This document shows, piece by piece, positions 38,292-45,523 of a stretch of DNA of 64,000 nucleotides (positions are counted from its first letter, which is position 1; the number at the start of each line of letters is the position of its first letter). The notes beneath the pieces are model-generated. The model did no database searches. It worked only from the letters and a program-made list of their open reading frames with translations, and was not told where the DNA came from. The position numbers and the translations under genes were made by a program. This DNA is from a virus: positions 1-64,000 of the IMG/VR virus record IMGVR_UViG_3300043446_000617; one strand, 5' to 3'.

Positions 38292-39130
38292 GTAACCCAT
38301 TTGAGATTATTGAACCGACCTGCATTAGCTTCTCAGGAGGCAGAACATCGGCATTCATGCTTTACAAGATACTAGAGGCTCACGACATGAGCCTGCCAGA
38401 GGAAGCAATCGTCTGTTTTGCCAATACAGGCAAGGAATGTGAGGAAACCTTAGAGTTTGTCCATGCCTGCGAAACAAATTGGGGTGTAAAGATTAACTGG
38501 CTTGAATACAAAGCTCACGAAATCCCAAAAGAGCGTTTCAGAGTCGTTACCTATGAAACTGCAAGTCGTAATGGCGAACCTTTTCTTGAGTCAATCAGCC
38601 AACATGGGAAATTTAATCTTCCAAACCCTGTTGCCAGGTTCTGCACAATTAACATGAAGATTCGTGTCATCCATCACTTTTTAAAGTCTTTGGGTTGGCA
38701 ACATAACGAAAACATGGACTGGGTTGGCATTCGAGCAGATGAACAAAGACGAGCCGCTAAGATTGACCGAAGCAGGACACCTTTGGTTGCAGCAGGAATC
38801 ACAAAGGAAGATGTTGGGAAGTTTTGGAAAAATCACTCTTTCGACCTTAAATTGCCAAATAACAATGGGGTAACGATGCATGGAAATTGTGATTTGTGCT
38901 TTTTAAAACCTGCTCACCAAATCCAGTCCCTGATCCAAGAAAAACCTGAAAGAGCATTATGGTGGATGAAAGTAGAAGAGCTTGCAAGTGATTCAAGCCA
39001 GACCTATGGCGATGGAGCAAAGTTCCGCAAAGACCGCCCAAGTTATGCAGAAATGCACAAATATGCATTGGCTCAGACAGATATGTTTGACCAAAACGAA
39101 GAGGGAATTGCTTGTTTTTGTGGTGACTAA
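38288..39130 (+). CDS. PAPS-reductase-like PP-loop protein
   Basis: 280 residues, ATGA overlap with rusA. PP-loop ISFSGGRTSAFML near residue 13, ANTGKECEETLEFV, then Cys-containing ARFCTINMKIRV, GNCDLCFLKPAHQI and ACFCGD. This is the phage phosphoadenosine-phosphosulfate-reductase-like group of N-type ATP pyrophosphatases. True sulfate reduction is unlikely in isolation; a nucleotide or DNA sulfur-modification or nucleotide-transfer role is possible. Absent from the left copy. Confidence 0.78.
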   Translation: MSNPFEIIEPTCISFSGGRTSAFMLYKILEAHDMSLPEEAIVCFANTGKECEETLEFVHACETNWGVKINWLEYKAHEIPKERFRVVTYETASRNGEPFLESISQHGKFNLPNPVARFCTINMKIRVIHHFLKSLGWQHNENMDWVGIRADEQRRAAKIDRSRTPLVAAGITKEDVGKFWKNHSFDLKLPNNNGVTMHGNCDLCFLKPAHQIQSLIQEKPERALWWMKVEELASDSSQTYGDGAKFRKDRPSYAEMHKYALAQTDMFDQNEEGIACFCGD

Positions 39131-39146
39131 GGGTTTTTCCTAATAG
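39118..39146 (+). promoter_or_regulatory. Promoter with palindrome in the spacer
   Basis: TTGTGG (39118-39123), 17 bases, TAATAG (39141-39146). The spacer holds TAAGGGTTTTTCC of the recurrent palindrome, so a bound regulator would block RNA polymerase. Drives 39196 onward. Confidence 0.5.
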
Positions 39147-39195
39147 AAACCAATATAAAACAGGAATAAAGTGTAATTTTTAACAGGAGTGAATC

Positions 39196-39435
39196 ATGGA
39201 ACATACATGGGAATTTGATACAACAATCGGCCAAGGTAGCGAAGTCGTAACAGTCGTTTATGAATACGAAATAGACGATGACAAGTCCACCTATAACGAA
39301 TCCATAAAAGAAGTCTGGTTTGAAGGTCGTGATGTCGTTGGAATCATGTCAGAAGAGGCTTGCGCTGAACTGGAAATCGAGGCAGCCATGCGCTTTCAAC
39401 ATCACAAACTGAACTACAAATACGAAGATGTATGA
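39196..39435 (+). CDS. Conserved small acidic protein
   Basis: 79 residues, homologue of 5468-5701 (TWEFDTTIGQGSEVVTVVYE, AAMRFQHHKLNYKYEDV). Same AACAGGAGTGAATC ribosome-binding site. Overlaps the next gene by 4 bases. Confidence 0.75.
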   Translation: MEHTWEFDTTIGQGSEVVTVVYEYEIDDDKSTYNESIKEVWFEGRDVVGIMSEEACAELEIEAAMRFQHHKLNYKYEDV

Positions 39436-39893
39436 GAAAGCGTGTTAAACGCCAAGTATGGGCATTGATTAACCCGCTAGTCCATGCGCTAGAGGGCGCT
39501 ACCATTGCACCAAGGGATAAGTTGGACAAACTTAGACTCACAGAATACTCAGCCCTAGATTCAATCACCAAGGGTCAAGGAACAATCCAAGACTGGCATA
39601 CCTTGACTCAGGTTTTAAACCTTTCAGAAACAATGGCCAGGCATGGGGTTGGTAGAGACGAGGTTCTACCAGTCTGTGAGAAAGCCCAAAAAGCACTCCA
39701 TGATGCAGCCTTGCGATATCAAAAGACAATGCGTCTTGGTTTGACAGGCGAGGGGATTCAGGCAATTAGGGAACTAATCCAATATGCTGATTTACAACAA
39801 TCGAGCATTAGCAGATCAGAATTTGAAAAATATATTAAGAAAACCAAAGATTATATTAAATCCAATAACCATAATGTCGTGGAAATAACATAA
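39432..39893 (+). CDS. Conserved helical phage protein
   Basis: 153 residues, homologue of 6156-6614 (WALINPLVHALEGATIAPRD, LTGEGIQAIRELIQYADLQQ). Here it follows 39196 directly; the two small left-copy genes between them are missing. Confidence 0.75.
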   Translation: MRKRVKRQVWALINPLVHALEGATIAPRDKLDKLRLTEYSALDSITKGQGTIQDWHTLTQVLNLSETMARHGVGRDEVLPVCEKAQKALHDAALRYQKTMRLGLTGEGIQAIRELIQYADLQQSSISRSEFEKYIKKTKDYIKSNNHNVVEIT

Positions 39894-40216
39894 TGGATTA
39901 TCCATCTAAAGCTATTCAATATTTAATCGATACCGCACCTTTATATGCAAAGGCTAAGGCTGATAGAATGTATTTAGAGGAATTTAGAAAATCAAGAAAA
40001 GCCCAATTGATGTCGCAAGCAGGGACAGAAGTTCTTGGAAAACAGGAAACCTTTGCTTATGCTCATCAAGATTACATTCAGATTTTGGATGGAATTAGGG
40101 CAGCAGTAGAGCTTGAGGAAAAATATCGTTGGTTAATGACCACCGCTCAAGCAAAAATATCTGTATGGCAGACAGAACAATATAATGCTCGCATGGAAGT
40201 AAAGGCAACCCAATAG
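39893..40216 (+). CDS. Conserved helical phage protein
   Basis: 107 residues, homologue of 6790-7113 (YPSKAIQYLIDTAPLYAKAK, EEKYRWLMTTAQAKISVWQT). Precedes the Ref-like nuclease as in the left copy. Confidence 0.72.
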   Translation: MDYPSKAIQYLIDTAPLYAKAKADRMYLEEFRKSRKAQLMSQAGTEVLGKQETFAYAHQDYIQILDGIRAAVELEEKYRWLMTTAQAKISVWQTEQYNARMEVKATQ

Positions 40217-40518
40217 TGCATTCTAAAAACAAAGCAAAGCCCACCAATGACGAAAAAGCCCATATTGAGCGTATCAAGGGCATGGCTTGCATTGTTTGCC
40301 AGGCATCACCACCAAGTGAATGCCATGAAATAAATCAAGGCCAATGGTTTACTTCAATGCCTTTATGCGCTGATTGTCACAGAGGATCGGTTAACGGAAT
40401 ACATGGACAAAAAAGGCTTTGGAATGTCTACAAAATGGACGAATTGTCTGCACTGAATGAGACGATACGCAAATTGTGCGAGACAATGCCACTAAAAGGC
40501 GATAAAAGCCCCTTTTAA
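40216..40518 (+). CDS. Ref-like HNH nuclease, GTG start
   Basis: 100 residues. CIVCQASPPSECHEINQG and LCADCHRGSVNGIHGQKRLW keep the Cys/His metal sites; one left-copy His (AHH) is replaced by CHE, which may alter but not abolish the site. GTG start overlaps the previous TAG. Confidence 0.7.
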   Translation: MHSKNKAKPTNDEKAHIERIKGMACIVCQASPPSECHEINQGQWFTSMPLCADCHRGSVNGIHGQKRLWNVYKMDELSALNETIRKLCETMPLKGDKSPF

Positions 40519-40560
40519 GCGTTTTTTTAGCCCAATGCATACTTGGGTAGCATAGACGCA

Positions 40561-40619
40561 AAAAAAAGCCCATAAAGGCTTAAATTTCAGATATGAAAAA
40601 ACCCTCACAATGGAGGGTT
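40561..40619 (-). terminator. Two tandem terminators of the leftward accessory operon
   Basis: AAGCC/GGCTT hairpin (40566-40581) followed leftward by a T-run (complement of 40561-40567), and AACCCTC/GAGGGTT hairpin (40600-40619) with its own T-run (complement of 40596-40601). Convergent spacer 40519-40672 holds nothing else I can see. Confidence 0.72.
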
Positions 40620-40672
40620 CTAGGTTTAGCGTTTAGTGAGTATTCGTAGAATTAGGGCTAGTGCAGCATAAA

Positions 40673-40921
40673 TCATGGATGCTCCAAAATTGCTTCATTG
40701 TCACGATAGCATCCACCTAAACCAACCTCAATTACATAAATATCATTTTTGTATTCAATCCACCAGTCTTGGTCAATCCCAAAATCTCGTGAATGTTGAA
40801 TTAATCCCTCTTTTAACTTTTCAATTGCTTTTTGTTTTGTTTCACCATATGAGGTGAAGATAAAATTATATGAATCAAATTTAGCTTTATAAAATGTAGG
40901 GCAGCCAGTATCTTTTTTCAT
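40673..40921 (-). CDS. Small hypothetical accessory protein
   Basis: 82 residues from ATG 40921, after TTTTAATAGGACTCAAC. Alpha/beta look (YNFIFTSYGETKQKAIEKLK, DWWIEYKNDIYVIEVGLGGC). The spaced pattern resembles small cytosolic domains; no family recognised. Right copy only. Confidence 0.62.
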   Translation of the reverse strand: MKKDTGCPTFYKAKFDSYNFIFTSYGETKQKAIEKLKEGLIQHSRDFGIDQDWWIEYKNDIYVIEVGLGGCYRDNEAILEHP

Positions 40922-40932
40922 GTTGAGTCCTA

Positions 40933-41265
40933 TTAAAACTGTTGATATACAAAAGTGCCTGAATCTGTCAAACCAATGAAAATACATTGCTCCTCAAGAA
41001 AATTGATTAAATAATCAAGCATTTCGTTCTGCTCCATTCCATCGATTTCTTTTTCTAGTTTATAACCATAAACCAGCTCAGGAATGGTTTGTTCTACATA
41101 TTCACAGCAAATGGCAATTGGGTCAAACTCAATTTCTTCGCCAATATCACGTTCGTATTGCTCGAAATACTCAAACATCATAATCAGCGCCTCACGAGAG
41201 AAATTATTTGGGCGTAATAAATCAAATTGATTGATAAATTCGTGGCAGTTAATTGTTTGTTTCAT
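40933..41265 (-). CDS. Acidic conserved phage-type protein
   Basis: 110 residues, strongly acidic. FSREALIMMFEYFEQYERDI and GEEIEFDPIAICCEYVEQ recall a family seen in phages and mobile elements that I cannot name. Acidic surface could mimic DNA (inference). Leader TTAATAGGTGTAAAC. Confidence 0.65.
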   Translation of the reverse strand: MKQTINCHEFINQFDLLRPNNFSREALIMMFEYFEQYERDIGEEIEFDPIAICCEYVEQTIPELVYGYKLEKEIDGMEQNEMLDYLINFLEEQCIFIGLTDSGTFVYQQF

Positions 41266-41295
41266 GTTTACACCTATTAAAAAATTATTGAGTTA

Positions 41296-41493
41296 TTAAT
41301 GCCAGGTAATGCGGATTCGTGATGATTCCCAAACCAGTAAATCCGATCTGCGAATCAATACCTCATCATCACCTTGTCGCATGAGTCGTGCATTGTCAAA
41401 GTCTAGGACAGTTGAAAAGCCTTGTGAATAGTAATGCGCAATTGCCTCTGCTCCACTAGCAAAGGTCAAGCATTCAAGCTTTTGAGTTTTCAT
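41296..41493 (-). CDS. Small hypothetical accessory protein
   Basis: 65 residues, leader TTAAAAAGGCGTAAAC. ASGAEAIAHYYSQGFSTVLD, then VLIRRSDLLVWESSRIRITW. No family recognised. Confidence 0.6.
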   Translation of the reverse strand: MKTQKLECLTFASGAEAIAHYYSQGFSTVLDFDNARLMRQGDDEVLIRRSDLLVWESSRIRITWH

Positions 41494-41514
41494 GTTTACG
41501 CCTTTTTAATAAGA

Positions 41515-41805
41515 TTAGACAAAAATTTCTGTTGGTGCAGCTTTCAACATATCTGATAATTTTGTACTGAAATGCTTAAAGCTTTTATATAAAACATTTA
41601 TTTCGTTTTTTTCTTTATTCTCTTGATATATGCGTTCAATAATTGCATATTTATCATGAATGCAATTTAATTGTTTAGCATGATTTGTAAAAGATAAAAT
41701 ATTATGTCCACTTATATGAACAAGTAACTCAAGATTATCTGTCTCAATTGTTAGAGTTGGATTTCTAAGAGTTGGGACATGGCTATATTCAATTGTATAT
41801 TTCAT
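41515..41805 (-). CDS. Small hypothetical accessory protein, A+T-rich
   Basis: 96 residues, leader CTTAATAGGTGTCAAA. More A+T-rich than neighbouring genes, which hints at separate origin. Lys/Asn/Ile-rich helical composition. No family recognised. Confidence 0.6.
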   Translation of the reverse strand: MKYTIEYSHVPTLRNPTLTIETDNLELLVHISGHNILSFTNHAKQLNCIHDKYAIIERIYQENKEKNEINVLYKSFKHFSTKLSDMLKAAPTEIFV

Positions 41806-41816
41806 TTTGACACCTA

Positions 41817-41996
41817 TTAAGAATTTTTTGCAATAAGGTTAAAAGACTTGAAATAGGCACTAGCTGCCCTGTAAGTATCGGTCATGACCTTATCAACTAG
41901 TTCACCTCGTTTGTAAAGCTTCACCACATAATAGCCACTTGGGAATGTGCGCTCAAATGTTGTATAATTTCCATTCTTTTGTTCTTTGATTTTCAT
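41817..41996 (-). CDS. Small hypothetical accessory protein
   Basis: 59 residues from ATG 41996 after AAAAGGAGTTAAT. Beta-hairpin-like sequence (GYYVVKLYKRGELVDKVMTD). No family recognised. Confidence 0.6.
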   Translation of the reverse strand: MKIKEQKNGNYTTFERTFPSGYYVVKLYKRGELVDKVMTDTYRAASAYFKSFNLIAKNS

Positions 41997-42032
41997 ATTA
42001 ACTCCTTTTAAAAAAAATCGATAATCAGCCAA

Positions 42033-42452
42033 TCATGCACACAAGAAATCATTATAGATTTCTGGATAACAAACCCGAACATAATCTGTAGCTTTTTCCA
42101 TAGCCTCATCAAGATTAGAACTAAGAATCATTTCTGGTTGGCCTTGGTCAAACAATTGAATTGCTCCATTGGTCAACAAAACAATAGTAATAATGCCATC
42201 GCCATCACAACAGTAAGTGCCAATTTCGTAGACTGTTGGGTCATCATCTAAGGCATAACCTCCAACCCAAAAATCCCAACCCTCAAATTTTTTAGGACTA
42301 TAAAAGTCTGTTGGCTTATCGCAGAGTTTGTTGGTGTTGTAGACAAAACATTGCCCAAGTCTGGTTTCTTGGATTTTTTCGCCTGTGGTTATGTCGGTAT
42401 AAATCGCCCGAATGTCTTGGAAATTTACTTCTTGTTTAACCCATTTTTTCAT
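42033..42452 (-). CDS. Hypothetical accessory protein
   Basis: 139 residues from ATG 42452 with TTTTAATAGGTGTCAAC leader. Aromatic and acidic (FEGWDFWVGGYALDDDPTVY, IGTYCCDGDGIITIVLL). Mixed alpha/beta. No family recognised. Right copy only. Confidence 0.62.
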   Translation of the reverse strand: MKKWVKQEVNFQDIRAIYTDITTGEKIQETRLGQCFVYNTNKLCDKPTDFYSPKKFEGWDFWVGGYALDDDPTVYEIGTYCCDGDGIITIVLLTNGAIQLFDQGQPEMILSSNLDEAMEKATDYVRVCYPEIYNDFLCA

Positions 42453-42516
42453 GTTGACACCTATTAAAAGTTGATTAAGAAAAGACATTGTAGTCAATAG
42501 TCAATGCCTGGAAAAC

Positions 42517-42530
42517 TAGGGAAAACCCTA
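42517..42530. promoter_or_regulatory. Palindrome TAGGGAAAACCCTA inside the accessory block
   Basis: Perfect form of the recurrent palindrome in the spacer between two leftward genes, with an ATTGACTATTGACT direct repeat just downstream on the minus strand. Suggests an internal regulated promoter for the distal accessory genes. Confidence 0.45.
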
Positions 42531-42549
42531 TGATTTGGCTGCACGCCTA

Positions 42550-42645
42550 TTATTTGAATAAAACATCAAAGTAAGCCAACAACCCTACACAAAGGGAAAG
42601 GCCAACAAGAATGGCGGTTAGGATATCTTTGTGGTTGTCATTCAT
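42550..42645 (-). CDS. 31-residue single-span membrane microprotein
   Basis: MNDNHKDILTAILVGLSLCV, then GLLAYFDVLFK. Homologue of 8879-8974. Start overlaps the preceding stop (ATGA). One of the few accessory-block genes shared by both copies. Confidence 0.65.
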   Translation of the reverse strand: MNDNHKDILTAILVGLSLCVGLLAYFDVLFK

Positions 42646-42956
42646 GCCCATGCTCCCCAAGTCTGATTAACTTTGTTGACAAGCTCTTCCCAAGAATCTG
42701 TAGTGAAGAGGACATTGTCATACGATTCAATGTCTAAGTCTTCATCATTGATAGGGTTCAAGCAAAGGGTGAATTGTTTGCCTCCACCCTCTCTACGATT
42801 TGGGTTTTTGAAGTTAACCCACAAAACCAAATCATGTGTAGCATTGAATTGGCTATAGAAGCTTGGGCAAACATCGTTCCGATAAGACTTATCTGTGAAG
42901 CCCTCAAGGAATGGGATATCAAAGTCAAAAGTTGGAAATTCCGATCTGTAGCTCAT
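42642..42956 (-). CDS. Hypothetical accessory protein
   Basis: 104 residues from ATG 42956 after TTAAAGGTGTAAAC. Beta-rich and aromatic (TFDFDIPFLEGFTDKSYRND, HDLVLWVNFKNPNRREGGGK). No family recognised. Confidence 0.62.
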   Translation of the reverse strand: MSYRSEFPTFDFDIPFLEGFTDKSYRNDVCPSFYSQFNATHDLVLWVNFKNPNRREGGGKQFTLCLNPINDEDLDIESYDNVLFTTDSWEELVNKVNQTWGAWA

Positions 42957-42958
42957 GT

Positions 42959-43225
42959 TTACACCTTTAAAGATTTGATAGTTTTCACAAGAAAAGATTT
43001 TGAGGGTTCTACACAAGGGGAAAGAACGTACTTACCCGAATAATTTGAACCTTGCCATTTGCTCTCATGCTCAAAGATGAAGTCATCATAGCCAAGGGCA
43101 TTGTGAACACCTTTGGCATTAGTCTTGAATTGCAACATAAGATCGGAAACGAAAATTGCCTTTTCTGTTTCAAGATATCTATCTAAGACGAATTGTCTGA
43201 TTCTTTGGACTTCTTCAATTTTCAT
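42959..43225 (-). CDS. Small hypothetical protein, first of accessory operon
   Basis: 88 residues from ATG 43225 after AATAGGTGTAAAT. Helical start (KIEEVQRIRQFVLDRYLETE) and a winged-helix-like run (FVSDLMLQFKTNAKGVHNAL). Possibly DNA-binding. First gene behind the leftward promoter at 43284-43312. Confidence 0.6.
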   Translation of the reverse strand: MKIEEVQRIRQFVLDRYLETEKAIFVSDLMLQFKTNAKGVHNALGYDDFIFEHESKWQGSNYSGKYVLSPCVEPSKSFLVKTIKSLKV

Positions 43226-43283
43226 ATTTACACCTATTGATTGATTGAACACACAGATAGGATAGCAACAAAAAAACAAAAAA

Positions 43284-43313
43284 CTATTAGGACAAACCCT
43301 AATAAAGTACAAT
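43284..43313. promoter_or_regulatory. Overlapping divergent promoters around a palindrome
   Basis: Leftward: TTGTAC (complement of 43307-43312), 17 bases, TAATAG (complement of 43284-43289). The palindrome TAGGACAAACCCTAA (43288-43302) fills the spacer. Rightward: TACAAT (43308-43313) can serve as -10 for the gene at 43347. Confidence 0.5.
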
Positions 43314-43346
43314 TATTTTAAATTAATTATCAGACGAGGGAAAACA

Positions 43347-43568
43347 ATGGCTAGACCTCCCAAAATTGATACTGTTCAGTTTCGCAGAAAACTAGACAAC
43401 CCTAAACGACAAATCCTTTTAACAGTTGGACAAGGGAATATTTCCCAAGGATTCGAAAACCTTTTAGCCCTTTATCAACATCTGCATTCATTGGGATACA
43501 GAATAGATGAACCTTTTGAAAGACTAGGGTTAGTTACTAACTCTGTCGGAAATAAACAACAACCCTAA
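43347..43568 (+). CDS. Small basic protein, possible DNA-binding regulator
   Basis: 73 residues, homologue of 9110-9334 (RPPKIDTVQFRRKLDNPKRQ, GQGNISQGFENLLALYQHLH). The C-terminal third differs. Adjacent to an operator-like site, as in the left copy. Confidence 0.65.
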   Translation: MARPPKIDTVQFRRKLDNPKRQILLTVGQGNISQGFENLLALYQHLHSLGYRIDEPFERLGLVTNSVGNKQQP

Positions 43569-43665
43569 ACAGAGGATTGTCTACTAAGGTTAGATAAGGA
43601 TAGATAGAAGGAATAAGTAAGGGTAAGACAAGCTAGTCCAAATCCAAGTACCCTAAAAAAGGTGC

Positions 43666-43715
43666 ATAAGAATCATTCGCATTTACCTAAACACAAATGA
43701 GAATTATTCGCATCT
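43666..43715. promoter_or_regulatory. Two Fur-box-like sequences
   Basis: ATAAGAATCATTCGCATTTA (43666-43685) and AATGAGAATTATTCGCATCT (43696-43715). Both fit the AATGAGAATnATTCnCATT form of beta-proteobacterial Fur sites, 30 bp apart. They are missing from the left copy. Iron-dependent control is inferred only from the sequence. Confidence 0.4.
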
Positions 43716-43742
43716 AGCTGCTTACCTGGTTATTTATACAGT

Positions 43743-43851
43743 AGGGAAAACCCTCATGTATGCCTGGACAGTACTGGACAGATCAACAGTAGGGTAAACG
43801 AGAAGTATGGGGGGGAGGGGGTAGTCGGTGGCTTGAGATATTTGTGGTACA
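43743..43851. promoter_or_regulatory. Conserved G-rich element before terS, right copy
   Basis: Counterpart of 9498-9606: AGGGAAAACCCT, CAGTACTG (43769-43776), AGGGTAAAC, seven G, A, five G (43809-43821). Very few differences from the left copy, against diverged flanks. Confidence 0.5.
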
Positions 43852-43892
43852 CCCCCCATTCAGAAAAAGCTAAAACCATCCAAGGAGGACAA

Positions 43893-44270
43893 ATGGAAGC
43901 GCGATTGAAAAGAGGAAGAGGAAGACCTAAAGGGTCGGTGAAGATGACGATACAGAGGTTTGCTGATAACCCGCCTGCTGTATTGCCTAAGACAGACCAC
44001 CAGAGGCTCAAGGAGTTGAAGGAGTTGATGATCAGGAGTGGAGGTAAGGATGTTGCTCAGAAGGTCATAGAGATAGCTCTGAATGACGACCATCCACACC
44101 AATTGGTTGCTTTGAAGATGTGCTTAGACAGGACATTGCCTATTTCCATGTTTGAAAAGGATAAGAGCCAAAGGTCTGCTGTGACGATTAACATTACAGG
44201 ACTTGGTGAGCCTACTGTTATTGATACGAATCCTGATGAACCCCAAGATGTAGAGGCTAAATATGGCTGA
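43893..44270 (+). CDS. terS: Terminase small subunit (candidate)
   Basis: 125 residues from ATG 43893. Like 9646-10017, with the basic RGRGRPKGSVKM N-terminus. The C-terminus has two extra residues (DEPQDVEAKYG). Stop overlaps the terL start by 8 bases. Confidence 0.7.
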   Translation: MEARLKRGRGRPKGSVKMTIQRFADNPPAVLPKTDHQRLKELKELMIRSGGKDVAQKVIEIALNDDHPHQLVALKMCLDRTLPISMFEKDKSQRSAVTINITGLGEPTVIDTNPDEPQDVEAKYG

Positions 44271-45522
44271 CCTTAATTTCTCTCTACTACCCTGGCAACA
44301 AGAAGTCTTCAAAGACCAAACGAGGTTTAAGGTAGTGGCTGCTGGTCGTAGGTGTGGTAAGTCTAGGATGGCGGCAGTAACGCTCTTGATTGAGGGTTTA
44401 AAGTGTCCACAAGGCTCTGCTGTGCTTTATGTATCACCTACTATGGGACAGTCAAGACAGATTATCTGGGACTTGTTGTTAGACCTTGGTAGAGACATTA
44501 TCCAGAACAGTCATGTGAACAACTTGGATATCACTCTGATAAACGGAGCAAGAATCTATGTTCGTGGTGCTGACAGACCAGATACCCTTCGTGGTGTGTC
44601 TCTAACGTATGCCGTACTAGACGAGGTAGCCGATATCAAGCCTGAAGCATGGGAACAGGTTATCCGAGCATCTCTATCTGATAAACGAGGAAGAGCCTTG
44701 TTTATTGGGACTCCTAAAGGGCGTAATTGGTTCTACGATACCTTTAAATTGGGCGAGAGTGAGGATGATCCTGATTGGAAGTCCTGGCACTTCACCACCG
44801 CAGACAACCCTTTGATTGACCAAAAAGAGATTGAATCTGCCAAGAAGACCCTGAGTTCCTTTGCTTTCAAACAAGAGTACATGGCGAGCTTTACCAATGC
44901 GGGTTCAGACATCTTCAAGGAAGAATGGATTAAGTATGGTGTTGAGCCTCAATATGGAAGCTATTACATTGCTGTAGACCTAGCAGGATTTGAAGAGGTT
45001 GCCAAACAAGCCGCTAACTCTAAGAAGCGTCTTGATGAGTCTGCTATCTCGATTGTGAAGGTTACTGACGATGGGAAGTGGTTTGTTCAGAAGATTGAAC
45101 ACGGAAGATGGGACATTCGGGAGACTGCTGCCAAGATATTGGTTGCTATTCGGGACTATAGACCTTTGGCAGTAGGGATTGAGCGGGGGGCGCTAAAGAA
45201 CGCTGTTTTACCCTATCTGAGTGACCTAATGCGAAAAAACAACACATTTGCGCATATCGTTGATTTGACTCATGGAAACAGAAAAAAAGCTGACAGGATA
45301 ATCTGGGCTTTACAAGGAAGGTTCGAGCATGGCAGAATTGTGTTAAATTCTGAGGAAGATTGGGATGAGTTCGTAGACCAGTTAATCCTGTTCCCTGCTC
45401 AAGGAGTTCACGATGACTTGCCTGACTCCCTTAGTTACATTGACCAACTTGCTGTTACATCTTACATGGAAGAAGATGACAGTGAGGAATGGACACCAGT
45501 AGATATTATTTCAGGGGTATAG
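44263..45522 (+). CDS. terL: Terminase large subunit
   Basis: 419 residues. Walker A AAGRRCGKSRM, Walker B YAVLDEVAD, nuclease YYIAVDLAG and HDDLPDSLSY. Few substitutions from 10179-11438. Start ATG overlaps terS. Confidence 0.95.
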   Translation: MADLNFSLLPWQQEVFKDQTRFKVVAAGRRCGKSRMAAVTLLIEGLKCPQGSAVLYVSPTMGQSRQIIWDLLLDLGRDIIQNSHVNNLDITLINGARIYVRGADRPDTLRGVSLTYAVLDEVADIKPEAWEQVIRASLSDKRGRALFIGTPKGRNWFYDTFKLGESEDDPDWKSWHFTTADNPLIDQKEIESAKKTLSSFAFKQEYMASFTNAGSDIFKEEWIKYGVEPQYGSYYIAVDLAGFEEVAKQAANSKKRLDESAISIVKVTDDGKWFVQKIEHGRWDIRETAAKILVAIRDYRPLAVGIERGALKNAVLPYLSDLMRKNNTFAHIVDLTHGNRKKADRIIWALQGRFEHGRIVLNSEEDWDEFVDQLILFPAQGVHDDLPDSLSYIDQLAVTSYMEEDDSEEWTPVDIISGV

Positions 45523-45523
45523 A

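Larger units (their letters stand above)
43569..43892. other. Noncoding region upstream of terminase, right copy
   Basis: 324 bases without a gene. The first half is unlike the left copy and holds two Fur-box-like sequences; the second half holds the conserved G-rich element. terS starts at 43893 behind CAAGGAGGACAA. Confidence 0.6.
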
